Assembly (NCBI GenBank): GCA_001417715.1 | Contig: BBRT01000013.1 | Span: 1-64,000 of the forward strand | Direction: 5' to 3' | Length of the DNA stretch: 64,000 nt | DNA from: Candidatus Symbiothrix dinenymphae | GTDB lineage: Bacteria > Bacteroidota > Bacteroidia > Bacteroidales > Azobacteroidaceae | Shown here: positions 16,446 to 24,995 of the stretch, piece after piece | Position numbering within the stretch: the stretch's first letter is position 1 | Layout of the letters: every line of letters begins with the position of its first letter | The notes under the pieces: model-generated | Databases searched by the model: none | What the model was told of the DNA's origin: nothing | What the model saw: the letters and a program-made list of their open reading frames with translations, nothing else | Program-made: the position numbers and the translations under genes

Positions 16446-19028
16446 TTAATGTATATATTTTATTGATTTCGTAACTCCTTGCTGGGTTGTTATTTGCACA
16501 ATGCAAGTGCCATGAGGAATTTGTTCGCGAACGGTTTGCCAACGCGCATTCACGGCATTGTTTCTGTACAGCAACGTGCCCGACAGGCTGTAAACCACCA
16601 CTTTTTGAATAATATCGTCCTCCGCCACGATGCCACTCACGCCGGTAACACCAAAGGCTATATGCCCATAAAGCGCACCGGCATCGAATGTGGAGTAGTT
16701 GGCAACCATACGGTATTCATAAACGCCCGGTGGCACGTTTGTGTCTAAATACTCGGTTGTATTTTTCGGCAAAACAGCCAATTCAGTACCATTTCGCGCA
16801 AGGGTGTACGTCTGCAAGGTGCCGGTTGGCTTCACAGAGGCTTTGAGTGCCCAATTGGCAGTTACATTGCTGACCTTTCCCCATGTGTTGTTCATAAACA
16901 CCCAATTCCCTTTATCTACTACGCGTGGACCTTTATCGCACGCCAGGGGATAAATTTCGATGTTAGTAGGAGGAGCCGGTTGTTTTTTCGTCAAGCGAAT
17001 GCCAAACCACAAATCTTTGGACGTATCAAGCAGAACAGGCTCCGTAAGCTCTATGGTGTGCCATCCTGCGCTGAAATTTGCCACAGCATCCGGCACGGCT
17101 TGTTCGCGCACTAATGTTTCAGGCGCATCTCCCGACCGGCCTTGCCAAACACAAACAGAGTAGGTCATCGTTGTTTTGCCGTTGTAAATCAGATTGACAT
17201 TGGATGTGCCGGATGCGTTTAATACGCCATAACTGATGGCAGATAATTGAAACCCCGGATAATTTGTCAAATCGCTCGGAGCAAATCGCACGGCGAAACA
17301 GCCATCAGCCCTACCCGGCATCGCATTGGCGGTAGCAATACTATTGGCGTGAGTCAATTCGTTGGCAGAGTATGCGGACGGAGCATCCCATTTCACCTGA
17401 ATATTGCTTCCTAAACCGGTCACTTTCAATTTTTCATCCGGATTGTTCGCCCACAGGTCCATAAAGACGAACGAAATTTTCCCATCGGCAGACTCCTCTA
17501 TCGCAGTAATCGGTTTGTTGATGTCTGCCATTCCTGTCCAACTGAACGCTCTGGGGGTGCTCCAACTTGTAAAATTTGTGTTACCCGAAGTGCCGGGGAA
17601 AGGTGCACCTGCCGAATTGATGTCGCCATAAGACGCGGGTGTAGTGTTGGGCACAGCCATAGATGATGACGCCACCACCGGATAAAGCTGTTGAGGGGCT
17701 GTTGCATTTTGCAGATTGGCTCCAATCGCCCCACTCAAAGCGTCTCTGTGAACGTGCCAAATCAGCAAGCCATGTCCGGGCAAAGCGGCATCAAAACCCT
17801 TTTTCTGTCGATTTTCCAGCACATACATTTCGCCATTCGTATGGGCTTTGTAGGTGTATGCACAGTCATTTTCAGCCGAATTGGGCATATTGCTAATTTG
17901 TTGATAGGTAGTTAGTTCGGTTGGAGTTACCCAGCCAAATACAATCTTTTGAAACATATTGATATGAGCCGGAGAATTGCCGTTGTTGTTCCAACTGCCA
18001 CTTGCCATCAAATCCCACACGCCGGCACCTTTGTACTCGCCTCCGGTGGCACCATTGGAATCATAATAGTCCGGCGAACCAAACACGTGGCACAATTCGT
18101 GACAAATGGAACCAATAGACGAAATTTCAGTGCCACTCGTACCCTGCAATTCGGACGTGCAGGAATAAACCGATATTCTCACATTATCCAACATGATTGA
18201 GTTGTTCAATTGATATTTATGCGACCAAATATATTTATCTGCCGGCGAACCCTGTTCGGCACCGTAGCCCGCAAAAATAATGTGAAATGTTGCCAACTCG
18301 CCACTCTCCGCAAAATCCTTGAAATCGATGTCATTATTCGCTTTTCTCGCCACTTCTTCGGCTAAAGCGGGAGTATATTTATTGTTGTCTTTCGCATAAT
18401 AGGCGGCGGGATTGCCAGCTGTGTACGGTCCGGCAACCGTAACGGTCAAATCCATTTTTCCATACGAATTTTCCCGATAGAAGTCTTTGACACTGCCGCG
18501 AGCAGACCCCACCCGGTAACCCTCCTGGTTGAGCAGTTGTTCAAAATCGGCTTTAGTCTTTTTAAACGGGCGGTCGGGAAAGCCCACCAGCAAGCAGAGA
18601 GCCTTTTTGCTGCCCGTTACAGGTGTCTTTTGCGCGGAGGCACGCAATGACTGTGCCTCCTCATTGCCTATTTCCCAAATTTTCAGCAAGGCTTCTACCT
18701 GTGCGGGGCTATAGCGCAACCCTTTGGGAAATGGTGCGGCATCGACAGCACGCAATGTAGTTGCCGTGTATCTAACCTGCGATGGCACCATGTCGCCATA
18801 ACCATCCTGCTCGGCATATACAATCTCCTGCTGGTCGTCATATGATAAGGTGTAGCCATCGGGCGACTCCATCCAATGCACTTTTTCGTTGCCCCGAAGG
18901 TAATAAGAAACAACCTCCCCGTTGGCTAATTGTTTATCAATTTTCCAAGGCACAGCGGGTATGGCGAATGCGGCAGTCCCCGCCACAATCGCGAAAGAAA
19001 TCAATATGAAGCCTTTTCGTAGTCTCAT
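16446..19028 (-). CDS. M6-family metalloprotease with type IX secretion (Por) sorting domain
   Basis: This 860-residue secreted protease has a signal peptide (residues 1 to about 22) and a propeptide-like region. The M6 (immune inhibitor A-like) domain carries the zinc motif HELCHVFGSPDYYD at about residues 310-323 (HExxHxxGxxD). Beta-rich domains follow, including a fibronectin-like segment. The last ~75 residues (VVVYSLSGTLLYRN ... GTCIVQITTQQG) resemble type A C-terminal domains recognised by the type IX system, so the mature enzyme is likely surface-attached or released. Close homologues degrade host or dietary proteins. The substrate is unknown. Confidence 0.87.
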   Translation of the reverse strand: MRLRKGFILISFAIVAGTAAFAIPAVPWKIDKQLANGEVVSYYLRGNEKVHWMESPDGYTLSYDDQQEIVYAEQDGYGDMVPSQVRYTATTLRAVDAAPFPKGLRYSPAQVEALLKIWEIGNEEAQSLRASAQKTPVTGSKKALCLLVGFPDRPFKKTKADFEQLLNQEGYRVGSARGSVKDFYRENSYGKMDLTVTVAGPYTAGNPAAYYAKDNNKYTPALAEEVARKANNDIDFKDFAESGELATFHIIFAGYGAEQGSPADKYIWSHKYQLNNSIMLDNVRISVYSCTSELQGTSGTEISSIGSICHELCHVFGSPDYYDSNGATGGEYKGAGVWDLMASGSWNNNGNSPAHINMFQKIVFGWVTPTELTTYQQISNMPNSAENDCAYTYKAHTNGEMYVLENRQKKGFDAALPGHGLLIWHVHRDALSGAIGANLQNATAPQQLYPVVASSSMAVPNTTPASYGDINSAGAPFPGTSGNTNFTSWSTPRAFSWTGMADINKPITAIEESADGKISFVFMDLWANNPDEKLKVTGLGSNIQVKWDAPSAYSANELTHANSIATANAMPGRADGCFAVRFAPSDLTNYPGFQLSAISYGVLNASGTSNVNLIYNGKTTMTYSVCVWQGRSGDAPETLVREQAVPDAVANFSAGWHTIELTEPVLLDTSKDLWFGIRLTKKQPAPPTNIEIYPLACDKGPRVVDKGNWVFMNNTWGKVSNVTANWALKASVKPTGTLQTYTLARNGTELAVLPKNTTEYLDTNVPPGVYEYRMVANYSTFDAGALYGHIAFGVTGVSGIVAEDDIIQKVVVYSLSGTLLYRNNAVNARWQTVREQIPHGTCIVQITTQQGVTKSIKYIH

Positions 19029-19113
19029 TTTTTGCTATAACTAACAGTTATCCTGCTGATTTTGCGCTGCAAAGGTAAGCATTTTTTTTGAAAAATGATT
19101 GTAGATGTTTTTT

Positions 19114-19422
19114 GGCTAAATCTTTTTTTCAGGTGCTATTATTTCGCAAACGGTGTTTTATCCCGTAGGGACAAATATACATAGCCTTTTATCCCGTAGG
19201 GATTATAGCTCGGTAGAAATGGAATGCCTCCCCCATTCCTGCATCCCGTAGGGATGCAACATCATCCGCAAACGGTTGCATCCCTACGGGATGCAGGGTG
19301 GAGGTGAGAATTGGCTTTTCTACCGAGCTATAATCCCTACGGGATAAAAGGCTATGTATATTTGTCCCTACGGGATAAAACACCGTTTGCGAAATAATAG
19401 CACCTGAAAAAAAGATTTAGCC
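19114..19422. repeat. 309-bp near-perfect palindrome built of ATCCCTACGGGAT units
   Basis: Arms starting GGCTAAATC (19114) and ending GATTTAGCC (19422) pair over about 105 bases. An unpaired patch follows, then a further perfect 20-base stem (19241-19260 with 19275-19294) around a 14-base loop. Each arm holds three copies of the REP-like palindrome ATCCCTACGGGAT or its variant. It occupies the gap between the divergent M6 protease and LVIVD genes. It resembles a non-autonomous REP/MITE-type element. Confidence 0.85.
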
Positions 19423-19443
19423 GGGGACCGGGGAAATTTTATT

Positions 19444-19475
19444 TTTGGCAATTTCAAAAAAAATTTGTATCTTTG
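19444..19475 (+). promoter_or_regulatory. Promoter for the LVIVD gene at 19496
   Basis: TTTG (19444-19447), 20 bases, TATCTTTG (19468-19475), lying 21 bases after the long palindrome and 20 bases before the ATG. Confidence 0.65.
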
Positions 19476-19495
19476 CATCAAGAAACAAAAAAGTT

Positions 19496-20011
19496 ATGGC
19501 AACAAGAGTAAAATTTAGTCTGTGGACTGCGTCGCTTATTCTTACGGCGGTGTTCGTCTTTTGCATTTCGTTTACCGGTGGTTTGCGTCGCGATTATGGG
19601 AATTACACGCCTGTATTTATGGATAGAGCGGCTCTTGAGCAATCGGTTTCTTATCAAGACACGGGCAGGGTGATGGAAAACCCGGGTAAGATTTATTACA
19701 GGTCGCCTTATATCTTTATCAATGAGCGATATAAGGGTGTTCATGTGATTAATAATTACGACCCTTATCATCCTGTGAAAGCGGGATTTATTGTGGCTCC
19801 GGGGTGTATTGATATGGCTGTGAAGGGCAATATCATCTATTTGGACAATGCGGTCGATTTGGTGGCTTTTGATTTGGCTGCCAAGCAAGTGACCAAACGC
19901 ATCAAAGAGGTATTCCCTGAACCACAATCGCCGGAGAATATAATTTATTACGAAGCGCATGAAGGATATATTCTGGTTGAGTGGAAGGAAAAAAATACTA
20001 ACAAACGCTAA
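19496..20011 (+). CDS. Membrane-anchored LVIVD-like beta-propeller repeat protein
   Basis: The start at 19496 follows the promoter and begins MATRVKFSLWTASLI, a hydrophobic anchor or signal (about residues 8-25). The 171-residue product contains the repeat-like sequence FINERYKGVHVINNYDPYHP, typical of LVIVD repeats, and IYLDNAVDLVAFDLA. Such repeats build small beta-propellers of unknown function on the Bacteroidetes cell surface. The next gene, 7 bases on, encodes a lipoprotein of the same repeat type, so the two probably work together. Confidence 0.65.
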   Translation: MATRVKFSLWTASLILTAVFVFCISFTGGLRRDYGNYTPVFMDRAALEQSVSYQDTGRVMENPGKIYYRSPYIFINERYKGVHVINNYDPYHPVKAGFIVAPGCIDMAVKGNIIYLDNAVDLVAFDLAAKQVTKRIKEVFPEPQSPENIIYYEAHEGYILVEWKEKNTNKR

Positions 20012-20018
20012 TTTCAGT

Positions 20019-20810
20019 ATGAAAAAGATGAATAAACTCGTTTTTGCATCGCTACTGACGGTACTCGCGATGGCTTGCTCCGAAGCAGGCGGCGGTGGCG
20101 GCACATCCGATGGCTCCGGCGCATCTTCCGGTCAGGGAGGGTCGATGGCACGCTTCACTATCAACGGCGATTATATGTACACGGTGGACAGTAACACCCT
20201 GAAAATGTTCGACTTGTCGCAACCCGACCAACCTGCCTATTTGGGGCGCAAAGACCAAAACCTCGGTTTTGGCATAGAAACCATTTTCTGTAAGGACACT
20301 TTGCTGTTTATTGGCTCGCAAGATGGCATGTACATCTACAATGTGGCACGCCCCGAATTTCCGAGCCAACTGTCGTCTGTGTCACATATCCGCAGTTGCG
20401 ACCCGGTGGTGGCATCCGGCAAATATGCGTATGTGACGTTAAATTCGCAAAATACATGGTGCGGAAACACAAGCAATGTGTTGAATATTTATGATATATC
20501 TAATCCGCGAAATCCGGTATGGGAAAAGACGGAAGCCCTCAATTACCCGAAAGGATTGGGCATAGACGGCAATAAATTGTTTGTCTGTGATGACATATTG
20601 GGAATTAAAGTGTTTGATGTGAGTAACCCGCTCAACCCTATTTGGAGGGATGACTTGTCGCACTTGCCGGAGGCAAATGGCATGACGCCCTATGACGTTA
20701 TTCCTGTTGGTGGGTTGCTTCTGACCTCTACTGACATGGGGTTGTATCAGTTTGATTATACGGGAGAGCGGTTGCAATTTGTCAGCAAATTATTAACGGT
20801 AGAGAAATGA
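20019..20810 (+). CDS. LVIVD-repeat lipoprotein
   Basis: The chosen start (20019) gives MKKMNKLVFASLLTVLAMAC with a lipobox (LAMAC), so the product is a lipoprotein of 263 residues. A short low-complexity GGGGG/SDGSGASSG linker follows. Then repeated LVIVD/propeller blades are visible: LKMFDLSQPDQPAYLG, MYIYNVARPEFPSQL, LNIYDISNPRNPVWE, IKVFDVSNPLNPIW. The function is unknown. It sits between another LVIVD protein and a beta-barrel-like protein in one plus-strand run. Confidence 0.75.
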   Translation: MKKMNKLVFASLLTVLAMACSEAGGGGGTSDGSGASSGQGGSMARFTINGDYMYTVDSNTLKMFDLSQPDQPAYLGRKDQNLGFGIETIFCKDTLLFIGSQDGMYIYNVARPEFPSQLSSVSHIRSCDPVVASGKYAYVTLNSQNTWCGNTSNVLNIYDISNPRNPVWEKTEALNYPKGLGIDGNKLFVCDDILGIKVFDVSNPLNPIWRDDLSHLPEANGMTPYDVIPVGGLLLTSTDMGLYQFDYTGERLQFVSKLLTVEK

Positions 20811-20814
20811 GATT

Positions 20815-21600
20815 ATGAAATACGGTGGATTAGCTTTATTGTTTTGTTTGTTTTTGGGAGGGGCTTGTTTGTATGCTCAGGAACAGGGTTCTCTTGGGGA
20901 GGGGGTTGCGGGTCAAGCCCGCAATGACGATAATGCCAATGATAAGGGTAAGGGTAAGGACAATGCCAATGCCAATGCTAAGGGTAAAGGCGATGCGGAA
21001 TTGCCCAATTATGCGGTGTCTGTGGAGCCGTTTTATTTGTTCAATGGGGGGCTTCGGTTGAATGTGGAGAAACGGTTGAGTGCCAGGGAATGGGTTGAAT
21101 TGAATGTTACCGGATATATTTTGTCGTATCGCGAAATTACCGAAAGTGAGTTTTATTTGTTCGACCCCGAGGGTGGTGGTCATTCCACATCCAATTCCGA
21201 TTTTCACCGTTTCACAGAACTCAGCGGATTTGGACTCGGCGGCACGTATAAATATTATTTTTGGAGCACCTTCTATTTTAGCGCAAATGCTGCCTACACC
21301 TATTACAATGTGGGCTATTTGGATTGGGATTTTTTGCCCTACGAGGAGGATGGTTTAATCTTTTATGAGTATGGCTCACAGAATACCCACCAACAGTTCA
21401 ATAAAGTGCTCGGCAATTTGTGCATCGGCGTCCGCTCCTTTTTTACGCACAAATACATGATAGAATTTTATGGCGGTCTCGGCTATGCCCACAGTTTCTA
21501 CAATCCGAACAAACGGGCATATAACGAAACCTCGTTTGGCTTTGGATATAAAGGTTTGTATCCCGTATTTGGGATGAAGTTAGGGTTGAATATTCCGTAA
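20815..21600 (+). CDS. Outer-membrane beta-barrel-like protein with repeat-derived insert
   Basis: The product has 261 residues with a signal peptide (ending near CLYAQ). Right after the cleavage site comes GEGVAGQARNDD, encoded by a half copy of the palindromic element, and then a low-complexity segment of KGKGKDNANANAKGKG. The rest alternates polar and aromatic residues in strand-like fashion (VEPFYLFNGGLRLNVEKRL, GLGGTYKYYFWSTFYFS) and ends FGMKLGLNIP, suggesting a small outer-membrane barrel (DUF3575-like). It starts 4 bases after the LVIVD lipoprotein stop. Identity of the family is uncertain. Confidence 0.6.
   Translation: MKYGGLALLFCLFLGGACLYAQEQGSLGEGVAGQARNDDNANDKGKGKDNANANAKGKGDAELPNYAVSVEPFYLFNGGLRLNVEKRLSAREWVELNVTGYILSYREITESEFYLFDPEGGGHSTSNSDFHRFTELSGFGLGGTYKYYFWSTFYFSANAAYTYYNVGYLDWDFLPYEEDGLIFYEYGSQNTHQQFNKVLGNLCIGVRSFFTHKYMIEFYGGLGYAHSFYNPNKRAYNETSFGFGYKGLYPVFGMKLGLNIP
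20903..20929. repeat. Half palindromic element inside the barrel-protein gene
   Basis: GGTTGCGGGTCAAGCCCGCA followed by ATGACG, the same core as in nuoB/nuoC, read in frame just after the signal peptide. Confidence 0.85.
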
Positions 21601-21609
21601 ATCAAGAAA

Positions 21610-23040
21610 ATGGCTCTTTGGCAACAACAAACATTAAAACAGCAGCAGAAACTCTCACCTCTGCAAATTCAGCAAGTCAAAATGCTGGAATTGACTGCCC
21701 TTGAAATGCAGGAACGGATTATTCAGGAACTCGAAGAAAATCCCGCGTTGGAACTGGATGCAGACCTCCCCGATGAACCGGAAAATGCTTTGGATGAGGC
21801 AATTGCACCAACCGATGAGGAGGCGGCAAACGAAGACTTAACATTAGGCGACTACCTGACAGAGGACGATGTGCCCGACTACGCCTATAATCAGGCGACT
21901 TCGCACGAGCAGCGCACAGAAATCCCCTACTCGGAAACCGAATCGTTCCACGAATACCTGTTGGGACAATTGCAACTCAAAAAATTGTCGGAGCGGGCGA
22001 CTAAAATTGCGGAATATTTAGTTGGAAATCTCGAAGATGACGGCTATTTGCGGCGCACATTGGGCGATATTTCCAATGATTTGCTGTTTCAGTACAGTTT
22101 GGATGTTTCAGTTGCCGAATTGCGGGATGTTTTGACTGTGGTGCAGACCTTAGACCCTGCCGGGTTGGGCGCAACGGATTTGCAACAATGCCTGTTGCTG
22201 CAACTGCAACGCAAAGAAACCACACCCGAACGCCAAAATGCCCGCAAGCTGTTGGAAACCTGCTTTGAGGCCTTTGCAAAGAAGCAATACGACAAAATTA
22301 TGCGGATGTTAAACATTTCCGAAGCCCAACTCAAGCAGGCTGTGAGCGAAATCACCGCCCTCAATCCAAAGCCCGGAAGTGCGTGGGAGAGTGCCACAGA
22401 AACGAAAATGGCGCATATCACACCCGATTTCACGGTGGAAACCATCAACGGCAAACCGATTCTGAGTATGTTGGAACAAAACGTTCCCGAACTGCACATC
22501 AGTCGCGATTTTCAAGAAATGCTCACGCAATATGCGACAAACGCGGATGCGGCGGCTTTTGTCAAACAAAAAACGGAGGCTGCCCGCTGGTTCATAGATG
22601 CCATCAAACAACGTCAAAACACCCTCCGCAACACGATGGAAGCAATAATGAGCATCCAAGAGGCGTTTTTCCTGACAGGCGAAGAAAGCAACCTCAAGCC
22701 GATGATTCTCAAAGACGTGGCAGAACGGGCTGAATGCGACATTTCAACCGTATCGCGCGTGGTAAACAGCAAATATGTGCAAACAAACTGGGGCGTGTAT
22801 CTGCTAAAATACTTCTTCGCAGAAGGATTGACGAACGACCAAGGCGAAAAAGTGTCCACCCGCGAAATAAAGGCAATTCTCAAAGACTGCGTAGAAGCAG
22901 AAGACAAGTCAAAACCACTGTCAGACGATGCGTTGCAGCAACTGTTGGTAGAAAAAGGCTACGACGTGGCACGGCGCACCGTTGCCAAATACCGCGAGAT
23001 GCTCAATATCCCCGTTGCACGATTGCGAAAAAATTTCTAA
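21610..23040 (+). CDS. rpoN: RNA polymerase sigma-54 factor
   Basis: This 476-residue protein is full length. Region I is glutamine-rich (LKQQQKLSPLQIQQVKMLEL) with the acidic LEENPALELD, and an acidic region II follows. The core-binding and HTH regions come next (DISTVSRVVNSKYVQTNWGVY), and the RpoN box is ARRTVAKYRE near the C-terminus. Sigma-54 recognises GG/GC (-24/-12) promoters and needs an AAA+ activator, none of which is encoded in this window. It begins 9 bases after the barrel gene and overlaps the convergent DUF4197 gene by 4 bases. Confidence 0.97.
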   Translation: MALWQQQTLKQQQKLSPLQIQQVKMLELTALEMQERIIQELEENPALELDADLPDEPENALDEAIAPTDEEAANEDLTLGDYLTEDDVPDYAYNQATSHEQRTEIPYSETESFHEYLLGQLQLKKLSERATKIAEYLVGNLEDDGYLRRTLGDISNDLLFQYSLDVSVAELRDVLTVVQTLDPAGLGATDLQQCLLLQLQRKETTPERQNARKLLETCFEAFAKKQYDKIMRMLNISEAQLKQAVSEITALNPKPGSAWESATETKMAHITPDFTVETINGKPILSMLEQNVPELHISRDFQEMLTQYATNADAAAFVKQKTEAARWFIDAIKQRQNTLRNTMEAIMSIQEAFFLTGEESNLKPMILKDVAERAECDISTVSRVVNSKYVQTNWGVYLLKYFFAEGLTNDQGEKVSTREIKAILKDCVEAEDKSKPLSDDALQQLLVEKGYDVARRTVAKYREMLNIPVARLRKNF

Positions 23041-23768
23041 TGATTGGCTGGCGGATTTTTCAATTGCCCAAAGACCCGCTGAATCAGAGGACTTTCCCCA
23101 ATGCCAAACTTGGTGCGGATTTCGACTTCCTTTTCGCCGATTTCGTAAAATAAAGCATCCAAGGCTTTTTGAGTAACATACACACCTAAATCAGGATTTA
23201 TGGGAGTTAAACCTAAAATTCCTCCTGACACAGGATTATTTGCCACTGTATTATATTGAGATGTCAGCGAAGCCCATATATCAACCGTGGATAATCCTCC
23301 TACTTTCACTGTGTTGAGTGAATTATCAATTATACCCGCAAATAATTCGGTAAGTTCCATATAGGTTTCCCTATGCAGATATTGCGTGGCAGCATCATTG
23401 TCACCAAGCAGCAAAATGTCCATAGCATCACGAATGGTCATGTTTCGGATGGCATTTGCAAAAATAGTACCAACCCCCTTTACGGCATCTTCTGCTGAAC
23501 GGTTCATTGACAAAACAGTGTTGTCGACTAACGTTTGACCACCCGGCAAATACATTATAATAGCACTAACCCGTTCCATTTCAGGCGGTAATCCAATTTT
23601 ATGCGTGCTACCATAAAATCCATTATCCACGCCGAGTACCTTTACGGCAACATCAGTACCCACATTCAACGCCGCTTTCAACCCATCAGCCGTTTCATCT
23701 TCCTGATTTAGCTCAAAGCACGAAGTCATCAACATCGCACTGAATAGAATAATCGCTCTCTTCTTCAT
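23037..23768 (-). CDS. DUF4197 lipoprotein
   Basis: I prefer the start at 23768 (MKKRAIILFSAMLMTSC) because it gives a compact lipoprotein signal with lipobox LMTSC. An ATG 12 bases upstream is possible. The 243-residue product matches DUF4197: ADGLKAALNVGTDVAV, IRNMTIRDAMDILLLGDNDAATQYL, and a C-terminal VTQKALDALFYEIGEKE. DUF4197 proteins are periplasm-facing, helical and uncharacterised. It converges on rpoN, the two stop codons overlapping. Confidence 0.85.
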   Translation of the reverse strand: MKKRAIILFSAMLMTSCFELNQEDETADGLKAALNVGTDVAVKVLGVDNGFYGSTHKIGLPPEMERVSAIIMYLPGGQTLVDNTVLSMNRSAEDAVKGVGTIFANAIRNMTIRDAMDILLLGDNDAATQYLHRETYMELTELFAGIIDNSLNTVKVGGLSTVDIWASLTSQYNTVANNPVSGGILGLTPINPDLGVYVTQKALDALFYEIGEKEVEIRTKFGIGESPLIQRVFGQLKNPPANH

Positions 23769-23826
23769 AATTTTATCCAATTAGAAAGTGCAAATATACG
23801 AATTATTTTTCATAGAAAAAAATGTG

Positions 23827-23834
23827 TACCTTTG
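23827..23834 (+). promoter_or_regulatory. -7 box (TACCTTTG) for the Bro-N gene
   Basis: TACCTTTG lies 35 bases before the ATG at 23870. No convincing -33 element is present. Confidence 0.45.
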
Positions 23835-23869
23835 TCGGCGGTTAGATAAAAAAATAAACAGCAAAAATT

Positions 23870-24694
23870 ATGACACAAAAGGCATCTATTAAACTCTTTG
23901 AAACGAAACAAGTTCGCTCTCTGTGGGACAGCGAACAGGCAAAATGGTATATCTCTGTGGTGGATGTTATCGAAGTATTGACGGAGAGTATTCGCCCGCG
24001 AAAGTATTGGGACGATTTAAAACGCAAGCTACAGGCAGAAGGGAGTGAGTTGTCCGAAAAAATCGGACAACTGAGAATGCAGTCTTCCGATGGCAAGTTT
24101 TACAAGACCGATGCCGCCGATGTGGAGCAACTTTTCCGTTTGATACAATCCATCCCATCGCCCAAAGCAGAACCATTTAAACAATGGTTGGCAGAAATTG
24201 CCCGCGAGCGATTAGAAGAAATTGACGACCCGGAGTTGGGTATTGAGCGTCTGATGGAGTATTATCACCGCAAAGGCTATTCCGACAATTGGATTAACCA
24301 GCGGCTGAAAAGCATCGAAGTAAGAAAAGAACTTACCGATGAATGGGAACGCAGAGGGGTGATAAAAGGTCAAGAATATGCAGTTTTGACCGATATTATT
24401 ACGCGAGGTTGGTCGGGCATGACGACTAAACTGTATAAACAGCACAAAGGTTTGAAAACCGAGAGTCTGCGCGATAACATGACTAATTTGGAATTAGTCC
24501 TAAATATGCTTGCAGAGGCTTCTACAAAGGAGATTTCACAGTCCGAAGGACCGGCAACCTTTGCAGAAAGTAAAGGCATTGCCCGACGAGGCGGACACGT
24601 AGCCAATGTGGCACTCAAGGAATTGGAAACGCAAACAGGCAAAAAAGTGGTGAGTGCGTTGAATGCAAAAAACATTCAAAGAGCAATAGAATAA
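23870..24694 (+). CDS. Bro-N domain protein (phage antirepressor-like)
   Basis: This 274-residue protein begins with a Bro-N domain: FETKQVRSLWDSEQAKWYISVVDVIEVL and RPRKYWDDLKRKL (shown as separate pieces). The domain is a DNA-binding fold first seen in baculovirus BRO and phage antirepressors. The C-terminal part, with PSPKAEPFKQWLAEIARERLEE and GIARRGGHVANVALKELE, matches a chromosomal Bacteroidetes subgroup that stands alone outside prophages. No other phage genes lie nearby. The likely role is DNA-binding regulation, possibly linked to mobile elements. The target is unknown. Confidence 0.8.
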   Translation: MTQKASIKLFETKQVRSLWDSEQAKWYISVVDVIEVLTESIRPRKYWDDLKRKLQAEGSELSEKIGQLRMQSSDGKFYKTDAADVEQLFRLIQSIPSPKAEPFKQWLAEIARERLEEIDDPELGIERLMEYYHRKGYSDNWINQRLKSIEVRKELTDEWERRGVIKGQEYAVLTDIITRGWSGMTTKLYKQHKGLKTESLRDNMTNLELVLNMLAEASTKEISQSEGPATFAESKGIARRGGHVANVALKELETQTGKKVVSALNAKNIQRAIE

Positions 24695-24995
24695 AGAAAT
24701 ATGAACGACAAAGAAATATTGATTGATTTTTGCAATCGTTTGTGAACAAGGAAAAAATAATTTTAAAATGTTGAAAAATATACATTACAACAATATAAAA
24801 AGACAGATAAAACCCCTGCGTACCCAGAGTAATTTTATTTGTCCTATACTACGGATACACAACCCGCAACAAACACGCAATAGTTATGTAACCGTTTATC
24901 TTTCGATGCGGCAAAGGTACAACATTTTTTTGAAATAACAAAATAAAATAAAAATAATTTGCTAACTTTGCAGACAAATAATATAGGTAAATTAA
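24695..24995. other. Intergenic region with a promoter box only
   Basis: No convincing gene is present. A 14-codon start (MNDKEILIDFCNRL) at 24702 may be a gene relic. A -7 box TAACTTTG (24963-24970) precedes the lipoprotein at 24996. The plus-strand ORF at 24723-24938 has no family-like features and no ribosome site. Confidence 0.6.

Noticed and set aside
24723..24938. 71-codon plus-strand ORF after the Bro-N gene
   Set aside because: It has no ribosome site, no family features and sits in AT-rich intergenic DNA.
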